Translations under genes and position numbers: made by a program
Shown: positions 42,401-49,885 of the stretch, piece after piece
Numbering within the stretch: position 1 is the first letter of the stretch
How the letters are laid out: the number at the start of each line of letters is the position of its first letter
NCBI RefSeq assembly: GCF_030166655.1
Contig: NZ_CP126446.1
Span: forward strand, 868,001-932,000
Length of the DNA stretch: 64,000 nucleotides
Direction: 5' to 3'
Source of the DNA: Pontibacillus chungwhensis
GTDB lineage: Bacteria > Bacillota > Bacilli > Bacillales > BH030062
The notes under the pieces: generated by a model
Told to the model about the DNA's origin: nothing
What the model saw: the letters and a program-made list of their open reading frames with translations, nothing else
Database searches by the model: none

Positions 42401-43223
42401 CAGTGCCTATCAGAATCCAAATCGTGTGGAAGAGAAACAGAGTGAAGCTTTAGAACAAGCGATTCGAGAGTGGAAACAGGTGGGTGAAACGCATGAGGAA
42501 GAGGATGAAGTGAGCAGGCGCCTATCCTTTATGTACCCTCACCAAAACGCGATTCACCACCGGGCTAAGCAGTCTGTGACTGAATTGAAGCGCCAGCGTG
42601 AAGTGCCTGATGAGTATAGCGCCGATTCTTTAATTCGGGAGTTTAAGCAACCGATCGTAAAGCGCCCTCGTTTTATGCAGGAAAACCGTTCTTTAACAGC
42701 AGCAGAAGCGGGTAGTGCGATGCACACGGTTATGCAGCATCTGCCGTTTACGAGGAAATTATCAGCCGCTGAAATTGAAGAGTATGTGGAACTCTATGTC
42801 GAGAAAGAACACCTCACAAGAGAAGAAGCGGATGCGATTAACATCCAAGCCATCGAAGCATTCTTTGAAAGTGAGATGGGTGAGATGGTCATCGAGTCTT
42901 CAGAGGTCCATCGGGAAGTACCATTCACATTAACCATTCCCGCTCATGAAGTGTACGCAGACTGGAAGGAAGAAACCGATGAAACTGTATTTGTTCAGGG
43001 TGTGATCGACTGTATCCTCCCTGGTGAAGGCGGCTGGATCATTCTTGACTATAAGACGGATAAAATACAAGAAGGACAAACGGAGGAATCGTTAAAAGAA
43101 CGATACAGCACCCAATTGTCCCTCTATGCAGAAGCCCTGAGCCGAATTTGGAAGAAACCAATCACGGCACAGTATTTGTATTTCTTTGATGCAACGTTGT
43201 TAACTCGAGTAGACGAGAGGTGA
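39498..43223 (+). CDS. addA: ATP-dependent helicase/nuclease subunit A (AddA)
   Basis: UvrD-type helicase with a C-terminal nuclease domain, 1241 residues. Walker A SAAAGSGKTAVL lies near residues 17-28; further helicase motifs are VDEYQDTN, GDVKQSIYRFR, HKSKGLEFPAV and VALTRAKEKL. The nuclease motif LDYKTDK contains Asp1184 and Lys1186. Together with AddB it unwinds and resects DNA ends until a Chi site. Its ATG overlaps the addB stop. The HNH gene starts 4 bp after its stop, so the three genes form one operon. Confidence 0.97.
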   Translation: MPSWTPEQEQAIYTSGKDVLVSAAAGSGKTAVLVERIIQKLLNQDNPTDIDTLLVVTFTNAAAQEMRNRVGEALEKALEENPGSMHLKKQLSLLQRASISTLHSFCLDVVRRYAYQLDLDPQFRIADEIEGDLIRQEILEDLFEEWYGKDGEEREAFFEVVNRFSGDRSDQEVESLMLSVYNFAMQNPWPETWMEKVSGMYHVTKDTPEEEIEWLTILKREVKSQLHAMLADSEQALNLTREPDGPYHYAEAIDDDREKIQQALGLVDISWHELQQFMENAGGFKALSRKKVECSDELKDQVKTLRDRYKKRFTSLKEDWFARSLPAHLGDMKTLAPVVDQLMVLVKEFHERFQKKKKEQALVDFADLEHYCLQVLMDENSTPGDISPSEVAKGYQAQFTELLVDEYQDTNLVQETILRMVTDGEHAGNLFMVGDVKQSIYRFRHAEPTLFLQKYKEFAGEDHPSERIDLARNFRSRKEVLHGTNYIFRQLLDEEVGEMTYDKDAELIYSNTIYDELTSADADAELLVIDRQAPEDPTAIETGEEGFQDLEKAQIEARAYAQKIRQWLGHGDEEALQVVDKETGMKRSIQFRDIVILMRSMTWAPTIVEELKQQGIPVYAELSSGYFEAIEIKIMISLLKVIDNPRQDIPLASVLRSPIVGLNEDELTNVRLAKRKASYYEALQAYKRVGDDDRLAGKVEHFLMRLETWRVRARQGSLSELIWQVYRETGYYDFVGGIPGGRQRQANLRALYDRSRSYEATSFRGLFRFLRFIERIEERGEDLGAAKALGEQEDVVRIMTIHKSKGLEFPAVLLGGMDKQFNQQDLMSKYLLHKDHGFGSKFIDPNKRIMYPTLAYHALKKEKQRELLAEEMRVLYVALTRAKEKLVMVGNVASLEKKLLKWREWVEHPHWVLPAHYRLESKSYLDWVAPALIRHQQNEELRGTGSIMRVPESIVHDESTWRISLLHSSAYQNPNRVEEKQSEALEQAIREWKQVGETHEEEDEVSRRLSFMYPHQNAIHHRAKQSVTELKRQREVPDEYSADSLIREFKQPIVKRPRFMQENRSLTAAEAGSAMHTVMQHLPFTRKLSAAEIEEYVELYVEKEHLTREEADAINIQAIEAFFESEMGEMVIESSEVHREVPFTLTIPAHEVYADWKEETDETVFVQGVIDCILPGEGGWIILDYKTDKIQEGQTEESLKERYSTQLSLYAEALSRIWKKPITAQYLYFFDATLLTRVDER

Positions 43224-43227
43224 GAAA

Positions 43228-43515
43228 ATGGCCCATCAGGAGACGTGTGAGCTATGCGGACGAAGCCCCCTAGAAACAACAGAGCACCACTTGGTCCCCC
43301 GTCAGTTCGGAGGTGCAGAAGGACCAACGGCTGACTTATGCAAAGCTTGCCACAAGCAGATCCATGCATTGTTTACAAATGCTGAACTGGCCGGATTTTA
43401 TAACACGCTTGAACGTCTCCGGGATCACCCGGATATGGAGAAGTATCTGAAGTGGGTGAAAAAACAAGACCCACAAAAGAAAATCACCATAAAAAAATCC
43501 AACCGCAAGAAGTAA
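43228..43515 (+). CDS. yisB: HNH-type zinc protein (YisB-like)
   Basis: A 95-residue protein with an HNH nuclease-type zinc fold: CELC (residues 7-10), the HHLVPRQFGG segment, and CKACHKQIH (about residues 38-46). It is followed by a lysine-rich tail. It lies 4 bp after addA and shares its terminator, so it may take part in recombination or repair, although this is only suggested by context. Position matches B. subtilis yisB. Confidence 0.88.
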   Translation: MAHQETCELCGRSPLETTEHHLVPRQFGGAEGPTADLCKACHKQIHALFTNAELAGFYNTLERLRDHPDMEKYLKWVKKQDPQKKITIKKSNRKK

Positions 43516-43517
43516 CA

Positions 43518-43557
43518 AACACGGCCAAGGAGCTGAGACTCCTTGGCCGTGTTTTAT
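43518..43557 (+). terminator. Terminator of addB-addA-yisB
   Basis: A perfect 15-bp stem (43518-43532 with 43539-43553), six-base loop and TTTTATTT. Confidence 0.92.
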
Positions 43558-43581
43558 TTCAACTGAGAAATTGAGAGAATA

Positions 43582-43698
43582 TTTCCGTTAGCTTTTGTTG
43601 AGTGTAAGGTGGGCCTGGAAAACACTCGCTTCCCAGCTCCCCCGCAGGAAAGCGAGTTGTCCAAAAGCCTGCCCAAGCACTCATTAAACGTAACGGCC
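43582..43698. repeat. Dispersed palindromic element, copy F (internally deleted)
   Basis: The outer motifs TTCCGTTA (43582-43589) and TAACGGCC (43691-43698) and the right-hand core CCCGCAGGAAAGCGAGT are retained, but the central GAGACTCC...GAGACCCC half is missing, giving 117 bp. It lies between the convergent yisB and gerPF genes. Confidence 0.7.
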
Positions 43699-43722
43699 TC
43701 TTCTAGCTAAAAGCCTCACAAA

Positions 43723-43753
43723 AAGACGAAATTACAGGGCGTAATTTCGTCTT
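43723..43753 (-). terminator. Terminator of the gerP operon
   Basis: AAGACGAAATTAC (43723-43735) and GTAATTTCGTCTT (43741-43753) are perfect 13-bp complements; the minus-strand continuation is TTTTTGTG. Confidence 0.85.
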
Positions 43754-43761
43754 GGTAGATG

Positions 43762-43977
43762 CTAGGTGGCAACTGTTGGCTGGTCAACGCCATCAGGATC
43801 AAATGGATTCGTTGAACTGATGCCGTTATTTGTATTAATAAAGTCGCCCGTGTTGGCACTTCCTGATCCTGTGTTTGATTTTGAGGAGCTTTTTGGAGAA
43901 ATGTAAAAGGAATCTCCAAAGTTAATAACTCCACCGCCTACGCTGTTGATTTTGATAGGTCCGACAATGGATGGCAT
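43762..43977 (-). CDS. gerPF: Spore germination protein GerPF
   Basis: A 71-residue small spore protein. The start MPSIVGPIKINSVGGGVINFGD matches GerPF, and it resembles GerPA (same fold, start MPMPAQVG). The middle is serine/glycine/asparagine rich. GerP proteins allow germinants to pass the spore coat to the inner receptors. Last gene of gerPABCDEF, followed by the operon terminator. Confidence 0.93.
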   Translation of the reverse strand: MPSIVGPIKINSVGGGVINFGDSFYISPKSSSKSNTGSGSANTGDFINTNNGISSTNPFDPDGVDQPTVAT

Positions 43978-44030
43978 GTGATCACCTTCCTTATAGAAAG
44001 TCTCTCTTCATAGGGTATGCAACCTAAAAG

Positions 44031-44411
44031 TTATTGTTCGTCATCCATCTCCTTTAAGATGCGGAAATGTTTAATGCGGACTTCTGCATCAATATGGTCG
44101 AGATTCCCGATTTGAAAGATCGCAGCTGATGACATACCTTGAATGTGGACGGAGTCTACATGGATATAAGGATCACAAGGAACTCTTGTTTGTTCAATGC
44201 TCAGTTGTTTATCGAATAGGGGAAGCTCGGATGTATAGACGGGGAAACCGCTAAATGGGAAATCCTCATCTGTAAAGAGCGCCCCTTCTTTCTGGACGGC
44301 GAGGGCCCTTGACCGTGGGGCGGCTTCTTCAGCATCTCCAATTTCAAATATAGAGCTTAAGATAAGGGAATTAATTTTGACCTGATTGACACAGGAAGTG
44401 CGCTTATACAT
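44031..44411 (-). CDS. gerPE: Spore germination protein GerPE
   Basis: A 126-residue GerP component. The N-terminal KRTSCVNQVKINSLILSSIFEIGD and the later SSAAIFQIGN segments show the internal similarity typical of GerP proteins, in which a VKINxxxxSSIFxIGD-like block recurs. Its start overlaps the end of gerPD by 8 bp. It is expected in the spore coat and under mother-cell control with the rest of the operon. Confidence 0.92.
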   Translation of the reverse strand: MYKRTSCVNQVKINSLILSSIFEIGDAEEAAPRSRALAVQKEGALFTDEDFPFSGFPVYTSELPLFDKQLSIEQTRVPCDPYIHVDSVHIQGMSSAAIFQIGNLDHIDAEVRIKHFRILKEMDDEQ

Positions 44412-44613
44412 CGTCTTTTCTCTTTTCTTTCGATCGCTTCCGTTCAGATAACGGAACGAGTGGTCCGTAGATTACCGATTCTGGAGGGGTATCAAAGATA
44501 GAGGATAACGCAATCGACTCGTTGTCTCCAATTAAAAAAACCGAAGAAGAGGAAACTCCGCTTACTCGGATGTTCCCTACATGTAAACCACAATTATGAA
44601 CTTCAAACTTCAC
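44404..44613 (-). CDS. gerPD: Spore germination protein GerPD
   Basis: A 69-residue protein with the GerP block VGNIRVSGVSSSSVFLIGD and a basic C-terminal tail (ERKRSKEKRK). I place the start at GTG 44613, 9 bp after AAAGGAG; the gerPC stop lies within the same leader. A longer frame to 44700 runs through gerPC. It overlaps gerPE by 8 bp. Confidence 0.9.
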   Translation of the reverse strand: MKFEVHNCGLHVGNIRVSGVSSSSVFLIGDNESIALSSIFDTPPESVIYGPLVPLSERKRSKEKRKDDV

Positions 44614-44614
44614 T

Positions 44615-45220
44615 CTATTCATCTCCTTTATGCGCTTGACCTTGCACAAAATGGTGAAGGGATTCATGAATTTCTTGCTTAATCTGGTTAACGATCGCAT
44701 CGATTTGAGCTTGATCGGTCACGCCGTTTTTAGTATTCGCCTGTTGCAAATACTCACCAACTCGATGATCGAGCTGCTTCTGGACGTCTTGAAGAATAAA
44801 TTGTTGGTACGTTTCGTCATAGTGACGACCATATTGTCCTGCAATTTGTTGGAGGTCAGCTGGGCCTTGACCTGATAGGTAGTTTTGCAGATCACTTAGT
44901 ATTTGATCTTTTACGGCCTGACCTCCGCTCAATTTAGGAGGAAAAGGCTTTTCTTCCACAGCGAAATCTTCTATACCGAATTCTTTCCCGTTTTGAGGAG
45001 TTAAGCCAATATTCAGGGTCCCTTCGAGGGTTTCGATCTTTAGTTGGTCAAAGTTGTATTCGATTTTTTCAATATTGGTAGAAGGTGTTTGCTTGGTTTC
45101 CTCAGCTTTTCGCTCTAGTTCACTAACTCGTTTCTCCAATTCTTTCATTTGCTTGGTTTGCGAATCCACCAGGTTATGCAGCTTCTCTAAGTACTGGGTC
45201 CAGGAATCCATATATTGCAA
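44615..45220 (-). CDS. gerPC: Spore germination protein GerPC
   Basis: The largest GerP protein, 201 residues. An N-terminal coiled coil (about residues 10-45, SQTKQMKELEKRVSELERK) precedes a block ending in NIGLTPQNGKEFG, and the C-terminal half is glutamine- and helix-rich. The start is TTG 45220, 5 bp from GGGGGAG; ATG 45211 is an alternative with poor spacing. Two bases separate its stop from the gerPD start. Confidence 0.9.
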   Translation of the reverse strand: MQYMDSWTQYLEKLHNLVDSQTKQMKELEKRVSELERKAEETKQTPSTNIEKIEYNFDQLKIETLEGTLNIGLTPQNGKEFGIEDFAVEEKPFPPKLSGGQAVKDQILSDLQNYLSGQGPADLQQIAGQYGRHYDETYQQFILQDVQKQLDHRVGEYLQQANTKNGVTDQAQIDAIVNQIKQEIHESLHHFVQGQAHKGDE

Positions 45221-45286
45221 GAGATCTCCCCCTTTCTGGGCTTTTACCTAGCATACTGTATGCGAATTAGGAAAAATGTGTGCAGG

Positions 45287-45487
45287 TTAAGAAGTCGATA
45301 AGGGAACGAGCGGGCCTTCTTCCACAGCTTCTGCTTCTTCAGCCGGTTCTGTATAACCGCCGGTGTTGTAAAGACTTGAGCGAGCTTGAATGACACCAGC
45401 GCTACCGATCTGGAAAACTGATGAATTGGACACAGAGCCCACTTTTAAGAAATGAATATTGATAGATTGATGAATGGTAAACATCAT
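45287..45487 (-). CDS. gerPB: Spore germination protein GerPB
   Basis: A 66-residue protein beginning MMFTIHQSINIHFLKVGSVS, followed by SNSSVFQIGSAG, the GerP-type block, and an acidic C-terminal segment. AAGGAGG lies 4 bp before the ATG pair. Second gene of the operon, 9 bp after gerPA. Confidence 0.92.
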   Translation of the reverse strand: MMFTIHQSINIHFLKVGSVSNSSVFQIGSAGVIQARSSLYNTGGYTEPAEEAEAVEEGPLVPLSTS

Positions 45488-45496
45488 CCATCCTCC

Positions 45497-45730
45497 TTAA
45501 AATTCAGTATCTTGAACTGTTGATTGGTCTACGACATCCTGGTCATAGACGGTCGTATTGGATTGAGATAAATCAATGTGAATGCCATCACCTGTGTTAA
45601 AGGATCCTCCCCCAGCAAAGGTTTTCGCAGAACTCTGGGGAGCCATGGCATAAACATCTCCGATATTAAAGATAGCTGAGCTTGATATGTTCACAACTTT
45701 GACGGCTCCCACCTGAGCTGGCATAGGCAT
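45497..45730 (-). CDS. gerPA: Spore germination protein GerPA
   Basis: A 77-residue protein with the start MPMPAQVGAVKVVNISSSAI and the FNIGD element typical of GerPA and GerPF. It is the first gene of gerPABCDEF, with AAAGGAGG upstream and a mother-cell-type promoter about 15 bp above that. The operon is complete and in the canonical order, so the organism should make spores with a GerP-dependent coat permeability pathway. Confidence 0.94.
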   Translation of the reverse strand: MPMPAQVGAVKVVNISSSAIFNIGDVYAMAPQSSAKTFAGGGSFNTGDGIHIDLSQSNTTVYDQDVVDQSTVQDTEF

Positions 45731-45744
45731 ACCTCCTTTATGAT

Positions 45745-45771
45745 TAGTTTATGAGCGGAGAAAGAGAACGT
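45745..45771 (-). promoter_or_regulatory. Sigma-K-type promoter of gerP
   Basis: On the minus strand AC (45771-45770), 16 bp, then CATAAACTA (45753-45745). This fits the sigma-K form AC-N16/17-CATANNNTA exactly and sits 15 bp above the gerPA start. Confidence 0.82.
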
Positions 45772-45851
45772 GTTAATCACCTAAAAAGAATTGCTTCTTT
45801 CAGGGAGGGTAACGTACAGTTAAGGTACAAGCGAAATAGAGGAGGTGTAGA

Positions 45852-46997
45852 ATGAAGAAAAGTAAGCGACTGCCGTGGATTGATGCGGCGAGAGGATTAG
45901 CGATTTTTGGGATCTTTATGGTGAATATGCCTTCCTTTAATGCCCCTTATTTTCTGTTTGGCGGGGAAGAGGCGTGGACGGGCGATCTGAACCGGTCTGT
46001 TCAGGCTGGAATTGATCTGTTCTTCCAGGCCAGTTTTTATACTTTATTTTCGTTCTTATTTGGATTTGGACTGTATATGATGAAGGAAAGCTTAGAAGAG
46101 AAAAGGCTGCTCTATTCGAAAGTTCTCATACGTAGGTTAAGCGTCTTAATTGTTTTTGGACTCATTCATGGGATACTGATTTGGTATGGGGATATCTTGT
46201 TAACATACGGGGTACTAGGTTTCCTTTTACTTCCATTATTAAGGTCTTCTGTGAAAGCTATGGCCTGGTGGGCGCTCACCATCTTGTTGGTCTTCACGAG
46301 CTATGTAACGTATGGATACTATAGCTTTCGAGACCAGCTTGGTGAAGCTAATCAATTCTTAATTAATAAAGCTTTTGCAGCCTATCAGTCCGACAATCTA
46401 CTTACCATTTGGACAGAGAACTGGGAGACGTGGCAACTGGTGTATGCATCTGTATACCAGTGGGTGTTTCTCGCGGCTTCGATCTTTCCTGTCATGGTAT
46501 TTGGCGTTATTGCAGCGAAGAAAAGGTGGCTACACGAGCCTTGGAAACATTCAGCTGTCCTTAAACGCATTGGTGTCATTAGCTTTCTGCTATTTGTTCT
46601 TTTTAAGATGGGACCTTATGTATACGGAAATCCCGAGTGGTTTAGTACGGCACAGGACAATATTGGCGGGACGGCATCAGCGATTTTTTATATGACGATG
46701 ATCACCCTGCTTTTTAACAAACGAGAAAAGCTTTTCATTCCGTTTCAGTATGTTGGGAAGCTTTCGTTAAGTAATTATATTTTCCAATCGGTCTTATGTT
46801 TTGTGCTCTTTTATGGGGTAGGGTTTGGATTATATGGAGGTGTTTCACCGGCGTGGAGCGTTGTACTCGTTGTCATCATTTATGCCTTTCAAGTTGTGGG
46901 AAGCTATGTATGGTTAAAATTCTTCAGGTACGGCTTATTGGAGTGGATCTGGAGGATCTTCACATACAGACAGGTACAACCTCTTAAGAAGTCTTGA
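45852..46997 (+). CDS. DUF418 family membrane protein
   Basis: A 381-residue polytopic membrane protein. The N-terminal RLPWIDAARGLAIFGIFMVN is the signature of the DUF418/YeiB family, related to acyltransferase-3-like membrane proteins, and the C-terminal DUF418 part contains the GKLSLSNYIFQS segment. About ten spans are visible. GGAGGTG precedes ATG 45852. Function is unknown. It is followed 21 bp later by a DUF2157 gene, so the two may form a unit. Confidence 0.88.
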   Translation: MKKSKRLPWIDAARGLAIFGIFMVNMPSFNAPYFLFGGEEAWTGDLNRSVQAGIDLFFQASFYTLFSFLFGFGLYMMKESLEEKRLLYSKVLIRRLSVLIVFGLIHGILIWYGDILLTYGVLGFLLLPLLRSSVKAMAWWALTILLVFTSYVTYGYYSFRDQLGEANQFLINKAFAAYQSDNLLTIWTENWETWQLVYASVYQWVFLAASIFPVMVFGVIAAKKRWLHEPWKHSAVLKRIGVISFLLFVLFKMGPYVYGNPEWFSTAQDNIGGTASAIFYMTMITLLFNKREKLFIPFQYVGKLSLSNYIFQSVLCFVLFYGVGFGLYGGVSPAWSVVLVVIIYAFQVVGSYVWLKFFRYGLLEWIWRIFTYRQVQPLKKS

Positions 46998-47018
46998 GAA
47001 ATGGTGAGGTGAGAGAGT

Positions 47019-48212
47019 GTGAAACGGTCTTGGGTTGAGAAAGAAGGGGCAGTCTGGGTAGAAGAAGGAATCATTTCAAACGAGCAGTATGAGCAATTAC
47101 TCAAAAGATATCCAAATCGGAATTCAAGAGGGTTGCTGGCGATGTTTGGTGGGGTGTTTATCGGGCTTGGATTTCTGACCTTTGTGGCTTCCAACTGGCC
47201 TGTGATGCCAAACCTTGTAAAGATGGCGATCTTACTAATTGCCCTTGTTGGCTTTTATTTCTTTGGGGATCGAGCCTACCAAAAAGGTTCTAAAGCTCTT
47301 GGTACATCGTTTTATGCCATCGGTATTCTGCTCTTTGGAGCGGCTATGATCCTGACCGGACAGATGTATCATTATATGTCTACTCATGCGACCACGTTTT
47401 TCCTCTGGGGGTTGGCTGCTCTATTGATTTACGGAGTGCGGAGGGAAAGGGCGCTGTTATACCTGGCTTTTGTGATCTTAACAGCAGGACAGATTTATAG
47501 TTGGATGACCTACGGGGAAGCTCATATCGGAATCTTTCTCCTATTCGTTCTAGGAGGCGGCTTCGAGGTTGTCCGGTTGCGCCGGGATTCCCTTGGCCTT
47601 CTATACGGGTTTCTATATGTGCTCCAATCCCTTGTCCTCGTGTTTGCAGGTGGAAGCGATTACGTTTGGTTACTCTTCTTATGGTTGGGGGTTTATGTAG
47701 GGGCCTCGCTTCGATTCTTCAATCTCCCTTCTTTACAAATGACAATGGTCGGGGCAGCTTTCTTGTTAAAAGCGATTGAAGTCTTTTTGCTCGATTCGTG
47801 GGTAATGGAAGAACTTGAGGTTCACGTCGTTTTCTTGATTGCTCAACTCCTTCTGATCGGTCTGCTTGTTCTGTTAACGAAGGATAGGGTGGTTAGTGTT
47901 TTGAACCTCTTGTTGTTTCTTCCTGTCGTATATATTGGAGAAGGCGGAGGGATCGTCGCTCTTATTCTGTTGTATGCTTTATCCATTGGGTATCTTATTT
48001 TGGGGACGCAGCGGGTGTCGGCCCATCTTGTCAATTTCGGTACGGGCGCCTTTTTGATTAGCACTCTGATCGCTTACGTCCAGTTGGCGTGGGATTTTCT
48101 CAATAAGTCCGTCTTTTTCTTTATTGGCGGTATCCTTTTATTCGGTTTAAGCTATGTGTTACACAAAGGGCGCCACCGGTTATCTGGTGAGGAGAAAGGG
48201 GGCGGTGAATGA
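47019..48212 (+). CDS. DUF2157 family membrane protein
   Basis: A 397-residue protein. A soluble N-terminal segment (VEEGIISNEQYEQLLKRYP, residues 12-30) typical of DUF2157 is followed by about eleven short membrane spans. The start is GTG 47019 behind a GGTGAGG site. Its stop overlaps the start of the next gene, which encodes a GDYXXLXY protein; this pair commonly travels together. The biochemical role is unknown. Confidence 0.87.
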   Translation: MKRSWVEKEGAVWVEEGIISNEQYEQLLKRYPNRNSRGLLAMFGGVFIGLGFLTFVASNWPVMPNLVKMAILLIALVGFYFFGDRAYQKGSKALGTSFYAIGILLFGAAMILTGQMYHYMSTHATTFFLWGLAALLIYGVRRERALLYLAFVILTAGQIYSWMTYGEAHIGIFLLFVLGGGFEVVRLRRDSLGLLYGFLYVLQSLVLVFAGGSDYVWLLFLWLGVYVGASLRFFNLPSLQMTMVGAAFLLKAIEVFLLDSWVMEELEVHVVFLIAQLLLIGLLVLLTKDRVVSVLNLLLFLPVVYIGEGGGIVALILLYALSIGYLILGTQRVSAHLVNFGTGAFLISTLIAYVQLAWDFLNKSVFFFIGGILLFGLSYVLHKGRHRLSGEEKGGGE

Positions 48213-48703
48213 TGAAGCGTTGGCTGTTTTCATTATTGGTCAGCCTCCAAGTCTTGTATGTAATCGGGATGGCCGGAGCCTATTATGCAATCGATGTATT
48301 CGGGGAAACGATTCAACTGAAGACCGCGCCCGTTGATCCTACCGATCTTTTTTACGGGGATTATGTAGTCGTAAATTATGAAATCTCAACCATTTCAAAG
48401 GAAAAATGGGTCGGTGATGAACCGAAGAGGAACGAAAAAGTGTACGTGAAGGTAAAGCAGAACAAGGGTGTTTACGAAGCGGAAGCTGTTTCTCATCAAC
48501 GGTTAGGGACGAAAGAAGGAGAGGTTCTTCTTACAGGTCAATACAAAGGCAGTACGAAAGATGAGGTTCGCATTCGCTATGGAATTGAGCGTTTTTATGT
48601 AGAAGAGAATACGGGCAGGTCCTTCGAAACTTCTGAAAGATTAGCGAAAGTGGCTGTCGCTCCTTGGGGGCAGAAGAAGATCGTGGAGCTAGTAGATCCA
48701 TAA
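48209..48703 (+). CDS. GDYXXLXY domain protein
   Basis: A 164-residue protein with one N-terminal membrane anchor (about residues 5-27) and an extracellular domain carrying the family motif as GDYVVVNYEIS (residues about 47-57). A second short motif, RIRYGIERFYVEENTG, follows. It overlaps the DUF2157 gene by 4 bp (ATGA) and is almost certainly its partner. Function is unknown. Confidence 0.88.
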   Translation: MMKRWLFSLLVSLQVLYVIGMAGAYYAIDVFGETIQLKTAPVDPTDLFYGDYVVVNYEISTISKEKWVGDEPKRNEKVYVKVKQNKGVYEAEAVSHQRLGTKEGEVLLTGQYKGSTKDEVRIRYGIERFYVEENTGRSFETSERLAKVAVAPWGQKKIVELVDP

Positions 48704-48764
48704 TCTTGGAAATCCCCTTCTCTTTTTCAGTACAATAGAGGTACAGAATGAAGGAGGGGTTTAG

Positions 48765-49562
48765 GTGGATTTAGGGTTAAAAGGAGCTCGTGTGGTTCTG
48801 TTAGCATCGAGTAAAGGCATCGGTAAAGCAATTGCAACGGAATTTGTCCGCGAAGGAGCAGAAGTGCTGATATCAAGTAGAAATGCTGAACATCTTTTAA
48901 AAGCAGCGGAAGAGATTCATCAGGAAGCTGGTGGAACAGGAGCAGCCCCGCATACGGAAGTGTGTGATATTACAGACGGGGATAGTATAGAAGCGTTGTT
49001 CCAGTCGGCTTCTGATAAGCTTGGTGGCGTGGATATTCTTGTGAACAATGCAGGAGGACCGCCAGCGGGGAGTTTTATGGAGATGACTGATGAGGATTGG
49101 CAGAAAGCTTTTGAACTGAATTTACTTAGTTTTATTCGGGCAAGCCGCCTGGCGATCCCCCATATGAAGGACGCTGGCAGAGGGCGTATTTTAAACATCG
49201 CCTCTTCCTCGATTAAACAACCAATCGATGGATTAATCTTATCAAATACGTTCCGAACAGGGATCGTTGGATTAGCCAAAAGTTTGGCTAGTGAGTTTGC
49301 AGGTGAAGACATCCTTGTTAACACACTTGGGCCCGGTCGTATTGAAACAGAGCGTGTTGAGGAACTAGACGAAAAGATGGCTAAAAGACGTGGTCTTTCG
49401 GTGCAGGAGGTAAAGGCTGAGATGGAGACGATGATTCCCGCTGGACGCTACGGGACACCGGAAGAATTCGCCCGAACCGCGGTGTATTTAGCATCTTTTG
49501 CGAATACCTATGTAACCGGGCAGGCGCTTGTCGTTGATGGAGGATATGTGAAGGCATTGTAG
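48765..49562 (+). CDS. Atypical short-chain dehydrogenase/reductase lacking the catalytic Tyr-Lys
   Basis: A 265-residue SDR-fold protein. The nucleotide-binding turn is ASSKGIGKA rather than TGxxxGIG; NNAGGPP and the C-terminal ANTYVTGQALVVDGGY are conserved. At the place of the YxxxK catalytic pair it reads SNTFR, so the usual tyrosine and lysine are missing, although the upstream serines (ASSS) remain. This fits the non-canonical BKR-like SDR group. The start is GTG 48765 behind GGAGGGG. Either it uses another mechanism or it is a binding/regulatory protein. It stands alone. Confidence 0.85.
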   Translation: MDLGLKGARVVLLASSKGIGKAIATEFVREGAEVLISSRNAEHLLKAAEEIHQEAGGTGAAPHTEVCDITDGDSIEALFQSASDKLGGVDILVNNAGGPPAGSFMEMTDEDWQKAFELNLLSFIRASRLAIPHMKDAGRGRILNIASSSIKQPIDGLILSNTFRTGIVGLAKSLASEFAGEDILVNTLGPGRIETERVEELDEKMAKRRGLSVQEVKAEMETMIPAGRYGTPEEFARTAVYLASFANTYVTGQALVVDGGYVKAL

Positions 49563-49638
49563 TAGGTTGATAGAAAAGTGAAACGTTGGAATTCGCTCAT
49601 CCGTAGAAAAGGTATAGAAAGCTACAGGAGGAAGTCTT

Positions 49639-49839
49639 ATGAAAAAACTCTATCGTTCCACGCAAGATCATCAAATGTCAGGCGTTTTGGGTGGACTTAG
49701 CGAACTTTATAATATTGATGTAAGCCTTTTGCGCATCTCCATGGTTGTATTATGCTTTTTCACAGGCGGATTTGCGTTATTGCTTTATATTGCCGCTGCT
49801 ATTATTATGCCAACGGATCAAGAGATTAAGAAATTATAA
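49639..49839 (+). CDS. PspC domain protein
   Basis: A 66-residue membrane protein consisting of a single PspC domain: KKLYRSTQDHQMSGVLGGLSELYNID, then one hydrophobic span (about residues 33-57). PspC-domain proteins act at the membrane in envelope-stress responses. ATG 49639 follows AGGAGGAAG. It has its own terminator and is not linked to other psp genes. Confidence 0.9.
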   Translation: MKKLYRSTQDHQMSGVLGGLSELYNIDVSLLRISMVVLCFFTGGFALLLYIAAAIIMPTDQEIKKL

Positions 49840-49840
49840 G

Positions 49841-49880
49841 AAAAGAGCGCCGGGACTTAAAAAAGTTCCGGCGCTCTTTT
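49841..49880 (+). terminator. Terminator of the PspC gene
   Basis: An 18-bp stem with one mismatch (49841-49858 with 49863-49880), four-base loop and T-run. The repeat array begins directly after it. Confidence 0.9.
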
Positions 49881-49885
49881 TGCAT

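Noticed and set aside
36019-43123. Antisense open frames of 60-120 codons within addB and addA
   Set aside because: They are shadows of well-supported coding sequences and lack start signals.
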